From IMG/VR virus record IMGVR_UViG_3300009183_000083, positions 1 to 64,000 of that record: a stretch of 64,000 nt of DNA. One strand, given 5' to 3'. The notes under the pieces are model-generated. The model was not told where the DNA came from, made no database searches, and saw nothing but the letters and a program-made list of their open reading frames with translations. The translations under genes and the position numbers were made by a program. Source of the DNA: a virus. Numbering within the stretch: the stretch's first letter is position 1; the number at the start of each line of letters is the position of its first letter. This document shows positions 6,899-13,627 of this stretch, piece after piece.

Positions 6899-7020
6899 CA
6901 GCGCTTATGCCAAGGTGGATTTAAAAGGTCTGGCACATTAAAGCTTTTAACCTTATCGCTATCTACGTCTTCGGAGACGAGAAATGGAGTGCCAGTATTA
7001 CGCCTCTGGCAGTGCGTTTT
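6898..7020 (-). other. 40-codon open segment in frame after a TAA stop
   Basis: Directly after the TAA of the 55-aa gene, the same frame stays open for 40 codons to a TGA at 6898-6900. It encodes a coding-like sequence including RRNTGTPFLVSEDVDSDKV and NVPDLLNPPWHKR. No ATG, and only one internal GTG, is in frame. It may be a stop readthrough, a gene with a non-canonical start, or non-coding DNA that happens to be open. Confidence 0.3.
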
Positions 7021-7188
7021 TTAGTACAAATGACCTGCGTACTTGAGTTTTTTCCCTCCTGTGCGTTTGTGTAGCTCTTTACGGGCTTGCTTAATATCTT
7101 TGTGGAATTGAAGCATTTCTTTATGCGCGTTCCACTTTTTTTCTTCGTCTTTGCCGCTTGGCTGAAAGTTGTTTTGAAATTTTTCCAT
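7021..7188 (-). CDS. basic hypothetical protein, 55 aa
   Basis: A highly charged helical protein starting MEKFQNNFQPSGKDEEKKW and ending KKLKYAGHLY. The leader AAACACAATCAATC precedes the ATG and shares the ATCAATCATG string with the 16-aa ORF at 7257. No family recognised. Confidence 0.65.
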   Translation of the reverse strand: MEKFQNNFQPSGKDEEKKWNAHKEMLQFHKDIKQARKELHKRTGGKKLKYAGHLY

Positions 7189-7206
7189 GATTGATTGTGT
7201 TTAGGT

Positions 7207-7257
7207 TTAGCTACGTTTCCAGTAGCCAGGGACGTAGTAGTAGGTTTCTGTGTGCAT
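7207..7257 (-). CDS. candidate 16-aa peptide ORF
   Basis: Encodes MHTETYYYVPGYWKRS. Codon use is coherent and it shares the ATCAATCATG leader with the next gene, but the length allows chance. It lies just downstream (in transcription) of a terminator. Confidence 0.35.
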   Translation of the reverse strand: MHTETYYYVPGYWKRS

Positions 7258-7279
7258 GATTGATATGATTGATACGGTT

Positions 7280-7319
7280 AAAAAAAGGGAGCAGGACGCT
7301 TAACCGAAGTCAAGCGCCC
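7280..7319 (-). terminator. intrinsic terminator after the 7332-7775 gene
   Basis: On the minus strand an 11-bp stem with two mismatches (GGCGCTTGAC / GTTAAGCGTCC type) closes on a four-base loop. A CTGCTCCC spacer and seven U residues follow. Confidence 0.6.
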
Positions 7320-7331
7320 TGTGTGTGTGTT

Positions 7332-7775
7332 TTAGAATTCGATTGCGACTTCTTTTGTATTGAAGAAACTATCTAAGTCATTGTAATCAACGTCTTCAGC
7401 TGCGACTGTGGAGATTGGATTAACATAGCTTACTTTTGCTTGTGTACGTCCATTATATTCTTCGTACTCAACTCGTACTGAGCAAGCTTGTCCTACGATG
7501 CTTTGCACATCTTTGAAGGACTTCAGACCGAACGAAGCTTCTAGCTGTGAAGCCGTGTTTGCTGTACCTGCTAGGCTGGTGCAGTACATATTGTGTGTGA
7601 CTTGACGCTCCGCAAGCTCGAGTTCTAGCTCAACGCTTAATTTGCCGTTTCGGTTTCTTGTCATTTGCGCGTTAAGGACACGTGCGCGGTGGTTTCCCGC
7701 TTTTAGCATTTTGCTAATAGGGGTTAATAACGGTGGGGTTGTTTCAGTCATTGTTTCAGTTTCTGTAGTATTCAT
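7332..7775 (-). CDS. putative single-strand-binding-like protein, 147 aa
   Basis: After a Thr/Glu-rich start, residues about 25-125 show an OB-like pattern: AGNHRARVLNAQMTRNRNGK, LSVELELELAERQVTHNMYC, an ASFGLKSFKDVQSIVGQACSV helix-strand and VEYEEYNGRTQAKVSYVNPI. The acidic C-terminal tail ending in DLDSFFNTKEVAIEF is like the protein-interaction tails of ssDNA-binding proteins and DUF669-type phage proteins. I infer DNA binding in replication or recombination; the tail and fold pattern are seen, the function is not proven. Confidence 0.5.
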   Translation of the reverse strand: MNTTETETMTETTPPLLTPISKMLKAGNHRARVLNAQMTRNRNGKLSVELELELAERQVTHNMYCTSLAGTANTASQLEASFGLKSFKDVQSIVGQACSVRVEYEEYNGRTQAKVSYVNPISTVAAEDVDYNDLDSFFNTKEVAIEF

Positions 7776-7800
7776 ATTTATTAGTTATTAGATTTTGTGA

Positions 7801-7827
7801 GGTGATCGACTTGTGTTGTCGACCACC
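7801..7827 (-). terminator. 10-bp stem-loop after the 581-aa gene
   Basis: On the minus strand GGTGGTCGAC pairs with GTCGATCACC (one G-U) around a seven-base loop, 17 nt after the 7844 stop. There is no U-run, so termination is uncertain; it may stabilise the 3' end. Confidence 0.4.
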
Positions 7828-7843
7828 TTCTTACGTTTATCTC

Positions 7844-9589
7844 TCAAGCGCGAAGCGCTTCTTCAAACGCTCTTGAGAACGCTAATTCGATGCTCAGTGT
7901 TCCGGCTTTGATGGAGCGTAACACCTGACCCTTGCGGGCTTCGCGCTGGCGTTTTGCTTCTACTTTGGGTGACAAGCCGTAGCTCCACGAGTAGCGGCGG
8001 CTTGGGGCGGTTCCCATGGGATGTCCGTTTTTCCATTCGTGGCTGGTTGTTGTCATATCTGGCATTTTGTCAAGCTCTCGGATGATCGGACGCTCTATTT
8101 CGTTTGATGGCGAGTTACACGCTCCGGCGATGATCGCAGGGATCATCTTGGCGTGGTTCTCGCTTGACATGCACATCATTCGATTGGAGTTGTTTGGATA
8201 CCAGTAGGTGACGAGGTGGTTAGTTTTGCTGTTACCGACAAACTTGTTCCACATTGTGTTGAGGCGTTTTAGCCTGACTAAATGTTGCTCTAAGTTTTGG
8301 ATGATTTGGAGCGTTTTGTCGTCAATTTCTTCTAGCGCTTTCATTTTACGGATGGTCTTTTCCGTTCGCAGAATACCTTTATGGAGGTAGTCGTTGACGA
8401 ACTGGGAGGATTCTAAGTCTCCAAGTGTGATGCCAGCTTCTGATCGTTCAGTTACTGCTGAACAAGCTTGGAATAGCTCCATTTCTTCGTCGTCTTCGCA
8501 ATATTTGGTGAAGTCTATGAATGTTTCGTCAGTTTCCCGTTGTGGGAACATTGTCAGGAACTCTTCTTCCTCGTTCATAAACTCAACCACTTCATTGTTT
8601 TCATCTGTAACTGCCAAGTCGCTGCTTTCGCAGAGTAATTTGTAGTCAAGCTGGGACAGTGTGAGCGGTTTTTCGCCCTCTACAGGCATTTGCGTAAGCT
8701 CGTCGTTACTGTCCAGCCAGTAACTTGATGGTGTGCATTTTGGGTTTGCTCTCCAGCCAACATATACTACCCACACGCTACCTGACCATATACTGGTGTA
8801 GCTTGGGAGGTATTGGTAGCAGAGTTCTTTTTCTCCATGTGAGTTGGTTTGCTCGAGCATTTCTGCTCCCAACAGTATGTTTAATATTGCTGTGTCACCA
8901 CCGCGCATTACGATGTTAAGTCTAGCCGCTATGTTCTGCATTGCTACGCTTGGGTATTTGTTTAGTTTAGGATTAAACTTTTCAGTTTTAGCTCCTAAAT
9001 TTACTATTTTTCCACATGGCAATTTGATTGCGTAGTAGGCTGGTGAGTGACCTCTATCTTCTTGTGGCGGTAGTTCGTGTACTGTTGCGTCAATCCATTT
9101 GTATCCTTTATCAGTTATCACTTTCTTAGCTATTACTTTTTCGCCGTAATGGCTGGCGTTCTGTAATTTATTTTGTTCTAGTTTCCAAGCCTTGCGGCTT
9201 TTAACTTTATCGATGGCGTAGACCGCTGCGGACAAGCGGTCTTCAATACTTACTAAGCCTTCTTTCGAGGCGTTGATGAGTTTCTTTTCATCATCTGGCA
9301 GAAATCGACCGAAGTTTCGGTAGATCATCATCTTTTGTTGCCATACTGCATTTGCTAATGCTCTGCGATCAGCGAATGAACTTAGTTCATCCGCAACTGT
9401 TGACATTATTGGATCGTTTGAAACTACTTCCAATAGTGGTTTGATTGGGTTTATTAGGGGTTTCGTGAAATTGTTTTGCATTGCTGCAATCAGCTCTTCA
9501 CGAGCTATCATCATATCAAGTGGAGTGGTTTCTGTCACTCCCATTGTTTCTATGCTAGCGTTTGCGTAGGTCGCCACCGAGTTAGTCAT
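7844..9589 (-). CDS. large early protein of unknown function, 581 aa
   Basis: The largest gene of the left minus block. The N-terminal 130 residues are helical. The middle (about 150-300) is alpha/beta with a repeated KLPCGKIVNLGAKTEKFNPK region. Residues 300-400 are strongly acidic (NEEEEFLTMFPQRETDE), a coiled-coil-like helix follows at about 410-460, and the C-terminus is basic with AKRQREARKGQVLRSI. It ends in a stem-loop that is part of the last codons (7846-7860). I recognise no family. A DNA-associated or scaffolding early protein is possible from size and the basic tail. A copy of the 15-bp motif is inside it at 8268-8282. Confidence 0.65.
   Translation of the reverse strand: MTNSVATYANASIETMGVTETTPLDMMIAREELIAAMQNNFTKPLINPIKPLLEVVSNDPIMSTVADELSSFADRRALANAVWQQKMMIYRNFGRFLPDDEKKLINASKEGLVSIEDRLSAAVYAIDKVKSRKAWKLEQNKLQNASHYGEKVIAKKVITDKGYKWIDATVHELPPQEDRGHSPAYYAIKLPCGKIVNLGAKTEKFNPKLNKYPSVAMQNIAARLNIVMRGGDTAILNILLGAEMLEQTNSHGEKELCYQYLPSYTSIWSGSVWVVYVGWRANPKCTPSSYWLDSNDELTQMPVEGEKPLTLSQLDYKLLCESSDLAVTDENNEVVEFMNEEEEFLTMFPQRETDETFIDFTKYCEDDEEMELFQACSAVTERSEAGITLGDLESSQFVNDYLHKGILRTEKTIRKMKALEEIDDKTLQIIQNLEQHLVRLKRLNTMWNKFVGNSKTNHLVTYWYPNNSNRMMCMSSENHAKMIPAIIAGACNSPSNEIERPIIRELDKMPDMTTTSHEWKNGHPMGTAPSRRYSWSYGLSPKVEAKRQREARKGQVLRSIKAGTLSIELAFSRAFEEALRA
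7846..7860 (-). repeat. 15-nt stem-loop AAGCGC-TTC-GCGCTT
   Basis: Perfect six-base arms formed by the last codons of the 581-aa gene. It contains GCGAAGC on the plus strand, a sequence known to form an unusually stable DNA mini-hairpin. Confidence 0.6.
8268..8282 (+). repeat. dispersed 15-bp near-palindrome TTTAGCCTGACTAAA
   Basis: An exact copy of the main form, inside the 581-aa gene and far from any start. Confidence 0.65.
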
Positions 9590-9824
9590 TAGTTTGTAGT
9601 ATTTTTTTCACTAGCGCGAAGCGCTCAACGCAGAACGGGTCAGCCGTCGTGTTCCACAGCACAATTTGCCGTGGTTGGGCTTCGAACTCGTAATGCTTTG
9701 CTTTGGCCACAATGGCTTCCATCTCGTTGCGGACCTTGGTGAGGGCTACAACGTTGTTCGGCGCATCAAACGCCATCATGGGGATCTCGTCAGTCGAGTC
9801 CCAGCTTGCTGTAATTACATACAT
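9582..9824 (-). CDS. hypothetical protein, 80 aa
   Basis: A short alpha/beta protein with IMMAFDAPNNVVALTKVRNE and a PRQIVLWNTTADPFCVERFA segment. It overlaps the 581-aa gene by 8 nt. Codon use is GC-richer than the neighbours to the left. The hairpin at 9613-9625 lies within its C-terminal codons. Confidence 0.6.
   Translation of the reverse strand: MYVITASWDSTDEIPMMAFDAPNNVVALTKVRNEMEAIVAKAKHYEFEAQPRQIVLWNTTADPFCVERFALVKKILQTND
9613..9625 (-). repeat. 13-nt stem-loop AGCGC-TTC-GCGCT
   Basis: A member of the same small hairpin family, within the coding region of the 80-aa gene. It contains GCGAAGC on the plus strand. Confidence 0.5.
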
Positions 9825-9848
9825 ATTTTTGTGTTTTCTATTATTAGT

Positions 9849-10175
9849 TTATTTGGCTTTTTGAGCAAGTTTTTGGATTGTTTCGCAGTGGCATCGTTTT
9901 GGCGCACAGAAGCAGTAGAGCGCAACTTTTTTGCCTTCTGATACTCGCAAGCCGATGCGTGCGATAATCGGTAGGTGTGGGTGAGCGTCCGAAAGCTTCA
10001 AATCGTTCTCGTAAGCATCGCACACTGCATCACGCTGACTTTCGTCGCGCATCCAGTGTGGATTGCCAAGATTAGCGAACACTAGGTCTGTGCGCTTGCA
10101 CGAGCCTTTACGTCCGCAATATAGGTGCAAGTCAGCCTGCACGTTGGCTTCAGATACATGGTGTATGGTGATCAT
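9849..10175 (-). CDS. DUF4326-family protein, 108 aa
   Basis: The C-terminal half shows the DUF4326 signature: GNPHWM after a basic stretch, SQRDAVCDAYENDL, then KKVALYCFCAPKRCHCETI (residues about 83-101). This CxCxPxxCH pattern probably binds metal or forms an active site. DUF4326 proteins are common in phages and plasmids; their biochemical role is not established. The leader has AACAACACACAATCC before ATG, typical for this genome. The gene is GC-rich relative to the recombination block. Confidence 0.75.
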   Translation of the reverse strand: MITIHHVSEANVQADLHLYCGRKGSCKRTDLVFANLGNPHWMRDESQRDAVCDAYENDLKLSDAHPHLPIIARIGLRVSEGKKVALYCFCAPKRCHCETIQKLAQKAK

Positions 10176-10193
10176 TGGATTGTGTGTTGTTTT

Positions 10194-10598
10194 TTAGCCA
10201 CGGCTAATCCATTGTCCGGGGCGTGGTTCGTGGTAGCAGCATTCGTTGATGAGAAACAGTGCCACTTCACGTTCTCCAACGTTGTAGGGACGTTCGCGGT
10301 CGCTTTGAACATCCGTGATGATGCGGGCTTTTGCGAGACAGGCGCGGCGAATCTCTGCGAAGTTGGCTTGCAGGCGTTCGCTTCTTGCGCCTTCAGAGGA
10401 TATGAATACAATGTCTTCCGACGTGTATTCGCTTTTGTTGGCGAGCTCACCCCATGCTAACATGTAGCGATGGGTGGATGAACGTGACGAACCTCTGCCG
10501 ATGAAGCAGGTGGCACGGTCAGATTTGGCTTGGTCTTTCGCAAGGTAAGGGCTGCTACCCTGTAATTTTAACCCTCTCAGTTGTTGTATTGTTGTCAT
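10194..10598 (-). CDS. hypothetical protein, 134 aa
   Basis: A soluble basic protein with RATCFIGRGSSRSSTHRYM near residues 28-46 and a C-terminal LFLINECCYHEPRPGQW. The FIGRGSS and HRYMLAWGE wording suggests a small enzyme-like or binding domain, but I recognise no family. The stop codon lies in TTAGCCACGGCTAA, an inverted repeat resembling the dispersed 15-bp motif with one extra central base. Opposite-strand frames here are shadows. Confidence 0.6.
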   Translation of the reverse strand: MTTIQQLRGLKLQGSSPYLAKDQAKSDRATCFIGRGSSRSSTHRYMLAWGELANKSEYTSEDIVFISSEGARSERLQANFAEIRRACLAKARIITDVQSDRERPYNVGEREVALFLINECCYHEPRPGQWISRG

Positions 10599-10599
10599 A

Positions 10600-10959
10600 T
10601 TAGTGTTGGTCTATTTCTTGAATTTGTTGTTTGATTTCATTGCATCGATCTTTTAATCCAGACAGATCCAATTCTAATTCATTTGTTTTTTTTATTCCCA
10701 GTTGGTACACCGTGTCCCCATAATCGTCGTATATGAACTCGCTTAACTGTTCAGCTTCTGTTTCTAATGCAAACAGTTGGTTTTCAAGTTCTCTGATATC
10801 AGTTTCTTTTGGTTCCTCGATCATGAACTCTAGCTTGCTTTGAGCTAGTTTTGCTGCTTTTAAGTAAGCAGTATTCCTGTCGTCTGCCCAGATTTCCATG
10901 ATTTCTACAGTTGCTTTTCCATACTGCACTTTTATCCAATATTGGTTTGTTTTTAACAT
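10600..10959 (-). CDS. coiled-coil hypothetical protein, 119 aa
   Basis: Residues 1-55 form an alpha/beta domain (QYWIKVQYGKATVEIMEIWA followed by a helix rich in Ala/Lys). Residues 55-119 are heptad-like, with LENQLFALETEAEQL and LKDRCNEIKQQIQEI. It is the first gene of the left minus block, transcribed divergently from the small terminase. No family recognised. Confidence 0.65.
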   Translation of the reverse strand: MLKTNQYWIKVQYGKATVEIMEIWADDRNTAYLKAAKLAQSKLEFMIEEPKETDIRELENQLFALETEAEQLSEFIYDDYGDTVYQLGIKKTNELELDLSGLKDRCNEIKQQIQEIDQH

Positions 10960-11004
10960 ATCATTAGTTTATTTAGCCACTCTACGCGTGTTGGCATTAC
11001 GCTC

Positions 11005-11020
11005 TTGACTACCTAGTCAA
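11005..11020. promoter_or_regulatory. palindrome TTGACTA-CC-TAGTCAA in the divergent intergenic region
   Basis: A perfect 7-bp inverted repeat with a 2-bp spacer, centred between the two divergent start codons (10959 and 11040). Its left half is TTGACT, a good -35 hexamer for the plus strand, though no convincing -10 box follows. It could be an operator for an early/late switch. Confidence 0.45.
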
Positions 11021-11039
11021 AAAAGCTTTATCTGTCGTC

Positions 11040-11546
11040 ATGCATGACAACTCACCACAGCCTGAACAGGCTCATCCATACATTTTGCTTCCCAATAAGC
11101 TCGCTAAAGCTACACCTCAGCAATGGGCGCAAATGCAAGCCTTAGCCGAAGCTGGTGTCCCATACCCAGAAATCGCAGCAGACTTCCCTGTAGGCGTTGA
11201 CTCCATTCGCAAACGCTCAACCGAACGCCAATGGGTTACCCCCGCTCGTCTCCTCAAGGCAGCTAAGGGACAGCTCTCCGCAGACGATCCTGCAACTCTT
11301 GTAGCTAATCTTTGGAAGGAACGAGGCGAACAATCAAGGGAGGACATCTACCAAGGCGCTCACAAGGCTTTACAACGCTTCTTCGCCTTAGCTCCTGTCC
11401 CTCAATCATTTAACGAAGCAGCAACCGCCGCTAAATTACTGAAAGAGGCTATAACTCCCGTATCTCTTAACGAAAACAACTCAAACCTCTCAGTAACTAT
11501 CTTAGCTAACTCAGGTTTCTGTCCCAAACCCGCTATTGACGTTTAG
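11040..11546 (+). CDS. probable terminase small subunit, 168 aa
   Basis: Residues about 28-62 read as a helix-turn-helix: WAQMQALAEAGVPYPEIA then DSIRKRSTERQWVTP, the pattern of TerS N-terminal DNA-binding domains. A helical middle follows (oligomerisation segment) and a C-terminal tail that could contact the large subunit. The length is right for TerS. The gene is the first of the plus-strand programme. It is separated from the large terminase by an island of minus-strand genes, which is unusual. A general HTH regulator is the main alternative. Confidence 0.6.
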   Translation: MHDNSPQPEQAHPYILLPNKLAKATPQQWAQMQALAEAGVPYPEIAADFPVGVDSIRKRSTERQWVTPARLLKAAKGQLSADDPATLVANLWKERGEQSREDIYQGAHKALQRFFALAPVPQSFNEAATAAKLLKEAITPVSLNENNSNLSVTILANSGFCPKPAIDV

Positions 11547-11748
11547 CCAATCTCTAATTTGACAAACCTCTAATCTACACCCAACCCCAATATGCACCCC
11601 AAATGCCACCCACTAGTACCCACTTGTCTTTCCCATGTGAAGAACAAATCGAATAACTAGGGGGGTATTAGGGGGGATTGGGTTAGAGTTTGTAAAGAAA
11701 AATCGCAATAAAGTTATAATTAGATGTAACTTGTTTGGATTTAGGTTG

Positions 11749-11850
11749 TTAAGAGAGTGAATTATTAACTACTAACAAGTGATGATAACCCGAAGGGTTA
11801 CCTGTTAGCAGATAAAGTTCAAAAAGCCCGCCTCCTTTAGGCCCAGGCAT
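11749..11850 (-). CDS. candidate small ORF, 33 aa
   Basis: Encodes MPGPKGGGLFELYLLTGNPS and more, preceded by the ATCAATC leader found before two other small minus-strand genes. It overlaps the hairpin at 11786. Its length and glycine-rich start allow chance occurrence. Confidence 0.25.
   Translation of the reverse strand: MPGPKGGGLFELYLLTGNPSGYHHLLVVNNSLS
11786..11800. repeat. 15-nt stem-loop TAACCC-GAA-GGGTTA
   Basis: Perfect six-base arms around GAA, of the same design as the hairpins at 2167, 6321 and 7846. Confidence 0.5.
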
Positions 11851-11960
11851 GATTGATAAATGTAAAAAGCAAGGGGTTTATTAAGTGGAATAAGGAAGGG
11901 AGTTAACCCCCACCCCTAAGCCCACCGCTGGGTGACGGTGAGCTATGGGGTAGTGTTAAT

Positions 11961-12137
11961 CTAGGTTGGTTTGTAATGTTTAAAGAGATGATCGTAAGAC
12001 ACCTCTATAAACTTTCCGAATGGGAATCGAATGGTAGCCTTGTCTCGGCTAAGGTGGGCAATGTACCCCGATCCCCCAGCAATTCTGGAGACACGATATC
12101 CTACTTTGATGTTTCTCCATTGTTTTGGAGTGATCAT
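11961..12137 (-). CDS. small basic beta-rich protein, 58 aa
   Basis: Reads MITPKQWRNIKVGYRVSRIA, then GGSGYIAHLSRDKATIRFPFG and a short C-terminus. The pattern KVGYRVSR..GGSG..A.....KATIRFP resembles a small SH3-like barrel. Its ATG overlaps the stop of the membrane-protein gene (ATGA), which supports both. Function unknown. Confidence 0.6.
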   Translation of the reverse strand: MITPKQWRNIKVGYRVSRIAGGSGYIAHLSRDKATIRFPFGKFIEVSYDHLFKHYKPT

Positions 12138-12292
12138 GGAAAGAAAGTCCTTTCAATAGTCGTGCCATCTCCTCGCATTCCTGTGTCAGCCCACGCCATA
12201 AGGCGCAGAGCTGCGATTATGGCTGCTGCAAACAAGCAGAGCCATATGATTTTGAGCATAACCTGCCACAGTTCATACATAACTTCTTTCAT
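12134..12292 (-). CDS. small membrane protein, 52 aa
   Basis: Residues about 9-35 form one transmembrane helix (VMLKIIWLCLFAAAIIAALR), followed by a short polar tail with DTGMRGDGTTIERTFFP. Overlap by ATGA with the next gene indicates co-translation. The plus-strand frame at 11976-12299 covers the same DNA and is a shadow. Confidence 0.6.
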   Translation of the reverse strand: MKEVMYELWQVMLKIIWLCLFAAAIIAALRLMAWADTGMRGDGTTIERTFFP

Positions 12293-12337
12293 ATCTTAAA
12301 AGCCAGCGTTGGTTCACGGCTGGTGCGTGTCATCAGA

Positions 12338-12393
12338 ATCCCCGATGAGCCGGGCTAGCGCCCTGAGTTGCCCCAGAGCGCCCGGTGAGGGAT
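12338..12393. other. nested GC-rich stem structure between minus-strand genes
   Basis: Three nested pairings can be read: ATCCC/GGGAT on the outside, CCGG/CCGG next, and GCGC..CTG / CAG..GCGC inside, around a TTGC-containing loop. It lies immediately downstream of the 12395 gene on the minus strand. It could be a terminator without a U-run or a structured RNA. The 12690-12750 gap has a similar outer part. Confidence 0.45.
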
Positions 12394-12394
12394 T

Positions 12395-12637
12395 TTATAC
12401 TACCTCTAGTTCCATGTAGGACACCGCGATTTTGGTGCCTTTGGTCTTGAATGAGAAGAAGCGCTGAGTGCCATCCTCGTCGTGCTTGGCAAGCATCGGG
12501 CAAGCCTTAATGTTAAGGTCAGGCTCCCAGCCTTCCAGTTTCAGTTCTTTCCATACGGCCGCCGCCGCGTCGCGCCCCATGTGTTTGGTGATGGACTTAG
12601 TGGCGATGTGCTTGGCGATTGTGTTTTTTGTTGTCAT
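12395..12637 (-). CDS. hypothetical protein, 80 aa
   Basis: A small basic protein with KHMGRDAAAAVWKELKLEGW, suggesting a helix, and a beta-rich C-terminus ending YMELEVV. GC-rich and different in codon use from the early operon on the left. The leader is ATACACAACT before ATG. No family recognised. Confidence 0.6.
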   Translation of the reverse strand: MTTKNTIAKHIATKSITKHMGRDAAAAVWKELKLEGWEPDLNIKACPMLAKHDEDGTQRFFSFKTKGTKIAVSYMELEVV

Positions 12638-12750
12638 AGTTGTGTATTCTAAATCGGGCGGTGTAGCCCTTGTTCATCATCGTGCAGCGATTTCCCCGAT
12701 GGGCTCAGGACTTACGCATGGTCTAGCCATGCTGCCCGAGCGAGGGATTA

Positions 12751-12960
12751 CTAACCTTTGGCGAATGTCAGCATGTAGCTCCCATCTGCCTGCATCTTCT
12801 CCTCTTGGAGAAGAGATCCAACCGCAATGAATCCTTTGGCTTCATCTGGCAAGCTGTAGCAAGGATTACCATTCCAAACAGGCATTGTCCTGCCATCGTC
12901 CAGAACAATGCCATAAACGTGTTCATCAAAATCTTTGATAATGTTTACAATCTTAGTCAT
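12751..12960 (-). CDS. hypothetical protein, 69 aa
   Basis: I place the start at MTKIVNIIKDFDEHVYGIVL (12960), preceded by AAAGACACACGAAT, rather than 105 nt upstream, because the upstream part is Cys/Arg-rich and does not look coding. The protein is beta-rich with GRTMPVWNGNPCYSLPDE. No family recognised. Confidence 0.6.
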   Translation of the reverse strand: MTKIVNIIKDFDEHVYGIVLDDGRTMPVWNGNPCYSLPDEAKGFIAVGSLLQEEKMQADGSYMLTFAKG

Positions 12961-13039
12961 ATTCGTGTGTCTTTCTATTCGTCTGCACTCCCCGGCAGGA
13001 TTCTGGGTTGGGCAGCAAGAGCGCTGCCAAAGCAGTTGG

Positions 13040-13054
13040 TTTAGTCCAACTAAA
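13040..13054. repeat. dispersed near-palindrome, variant TTTAGTCCAACTAAA
   Basis: A copy of the motif in the 190-bp gap upstream of the 12960 start. Its outer TTTAG/CTAAA arms are perfect. Confidence 0.6.
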
Positions 13055-13151
13055 GACACAGACATGAAACACCACTCTGCATTTACACGGGCTTGTGACC
13101 GTCATTGGCTGCATTAGTGGCTGTTGATGACCCGGTCAGCTCCGGGGCGAA

Positions 13152-13427
13152 TCAAGACCAGTCGCGCACCGACTCGATGAGCCAGTCTTGATGCTCAGCA
13201 AGTTGTTCTTGCTGTTGTTGCGGAGTCAAGGGATCTTCGTCCTCCATATCGCTATAGTACTCCTCTTGGAGCATCCAGCCGACAAGGAAGGCTTCGAAGG
13301 ATGCCTCTGGCATCCCTGTGAATGAGAAGCGCCAGCGCGCTATCGCAACCTTGTGCTCCCATGCCCAATCAGCATAGAAGCACAAAGCTTTCTCACACAC
13401 AGCGAATGCATTTGGATACGTTGTCAT
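13152..13427 (-). CDS. hypothetical protein, 91 aa
   Basis: An acidic, Trp-rich helical protein (KALCFYADWAWEHKVAIARW, a Gln-rich PLTPQQQQEQLAEHQDW stretch) with a leader of CACACGACC before ATG. GC-rich like the rest of this island. After the stop the frame stays open for 22 codons. No family recognised. Confidence 0.6.
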   Translation of the reverse strand: MTTYPNAFAVCEKALCFYADWAWEHKVAIARWRFSFTGMPEASFEAFLVGWMLQEEYYSDMEDEDPLTPQQQQEQLAEHQDWLIESVRDWS

Positions 13428-13627
13428 GGTCGTGTGCGGGCTTTGACCCGTCTCGCCCTGATTGTTACGCCGGGATCACGCTCGATAGCCTGTCCTTTCG
13501 GGGCAGTCGCCATCTGAGGACCATGACTGATCCAATGTCCTATCTTCCCAGACAGGGCTCAGCGACACGCCGAGCGGTGGGAAGCCCCTAAGGGGAAGCA
13601 GTTTAACGACCTACTCAGGTCTTTTGA
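13428..13627. other. intergenic GC-rich region with hairpins
   Basis: About 200 bases between two minus-strand genes. Small hairpins follow the upstream gene: GACCT-N4-AGGTC at about 13606-13619 and CCCC-TTA-GGGG near 13590. A 19-codon ATG frame (13465-13524) is the only possible gene and I do not support it. Confidence 0.4.

Larger units (their letters stand above)
11547..11960. other. non-coding region with G-runs and an imperfect inverted repeat
   Basis: No convincing gene except a 33-codon candidate. It contains GGGGGG-TATTA-GGGGGG-ATT-GGG (11660-11682), able to form a G-quadruplex, and a gapped inverted repeat between 11562-11588 and 11671-11693 (ACAAAC..TCTAA..CCCAA..CCCC). A 15-nt hairpin lies at 11786-11800, and a 9-bp stem with one mismatch around 11918-11943 comes just after the stop of the 11961 gene. 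A replication origin or packaging site next to TerS is a reasonable guess. Confidence 0.5.

Noticed and set aside
10125-10460. Plus-strand frame of 111 codons
   Set aside because: Lies opposite the better supported minus-strand gene at 10194-10598.
11976-12299. Plus-strand frame of 107 codons
   Set aside because: It covers two minus-strand genes (12134-12292 and 11961-12137) that overlap each other by ATGA and have coherent products.
12961-13065. Longer N-terminus for the 69-aa gene
   Set aside because: The added 35 residues are Cys/Arg-rich and not protein-like; the internal ATG has the typical ACACAC leader.
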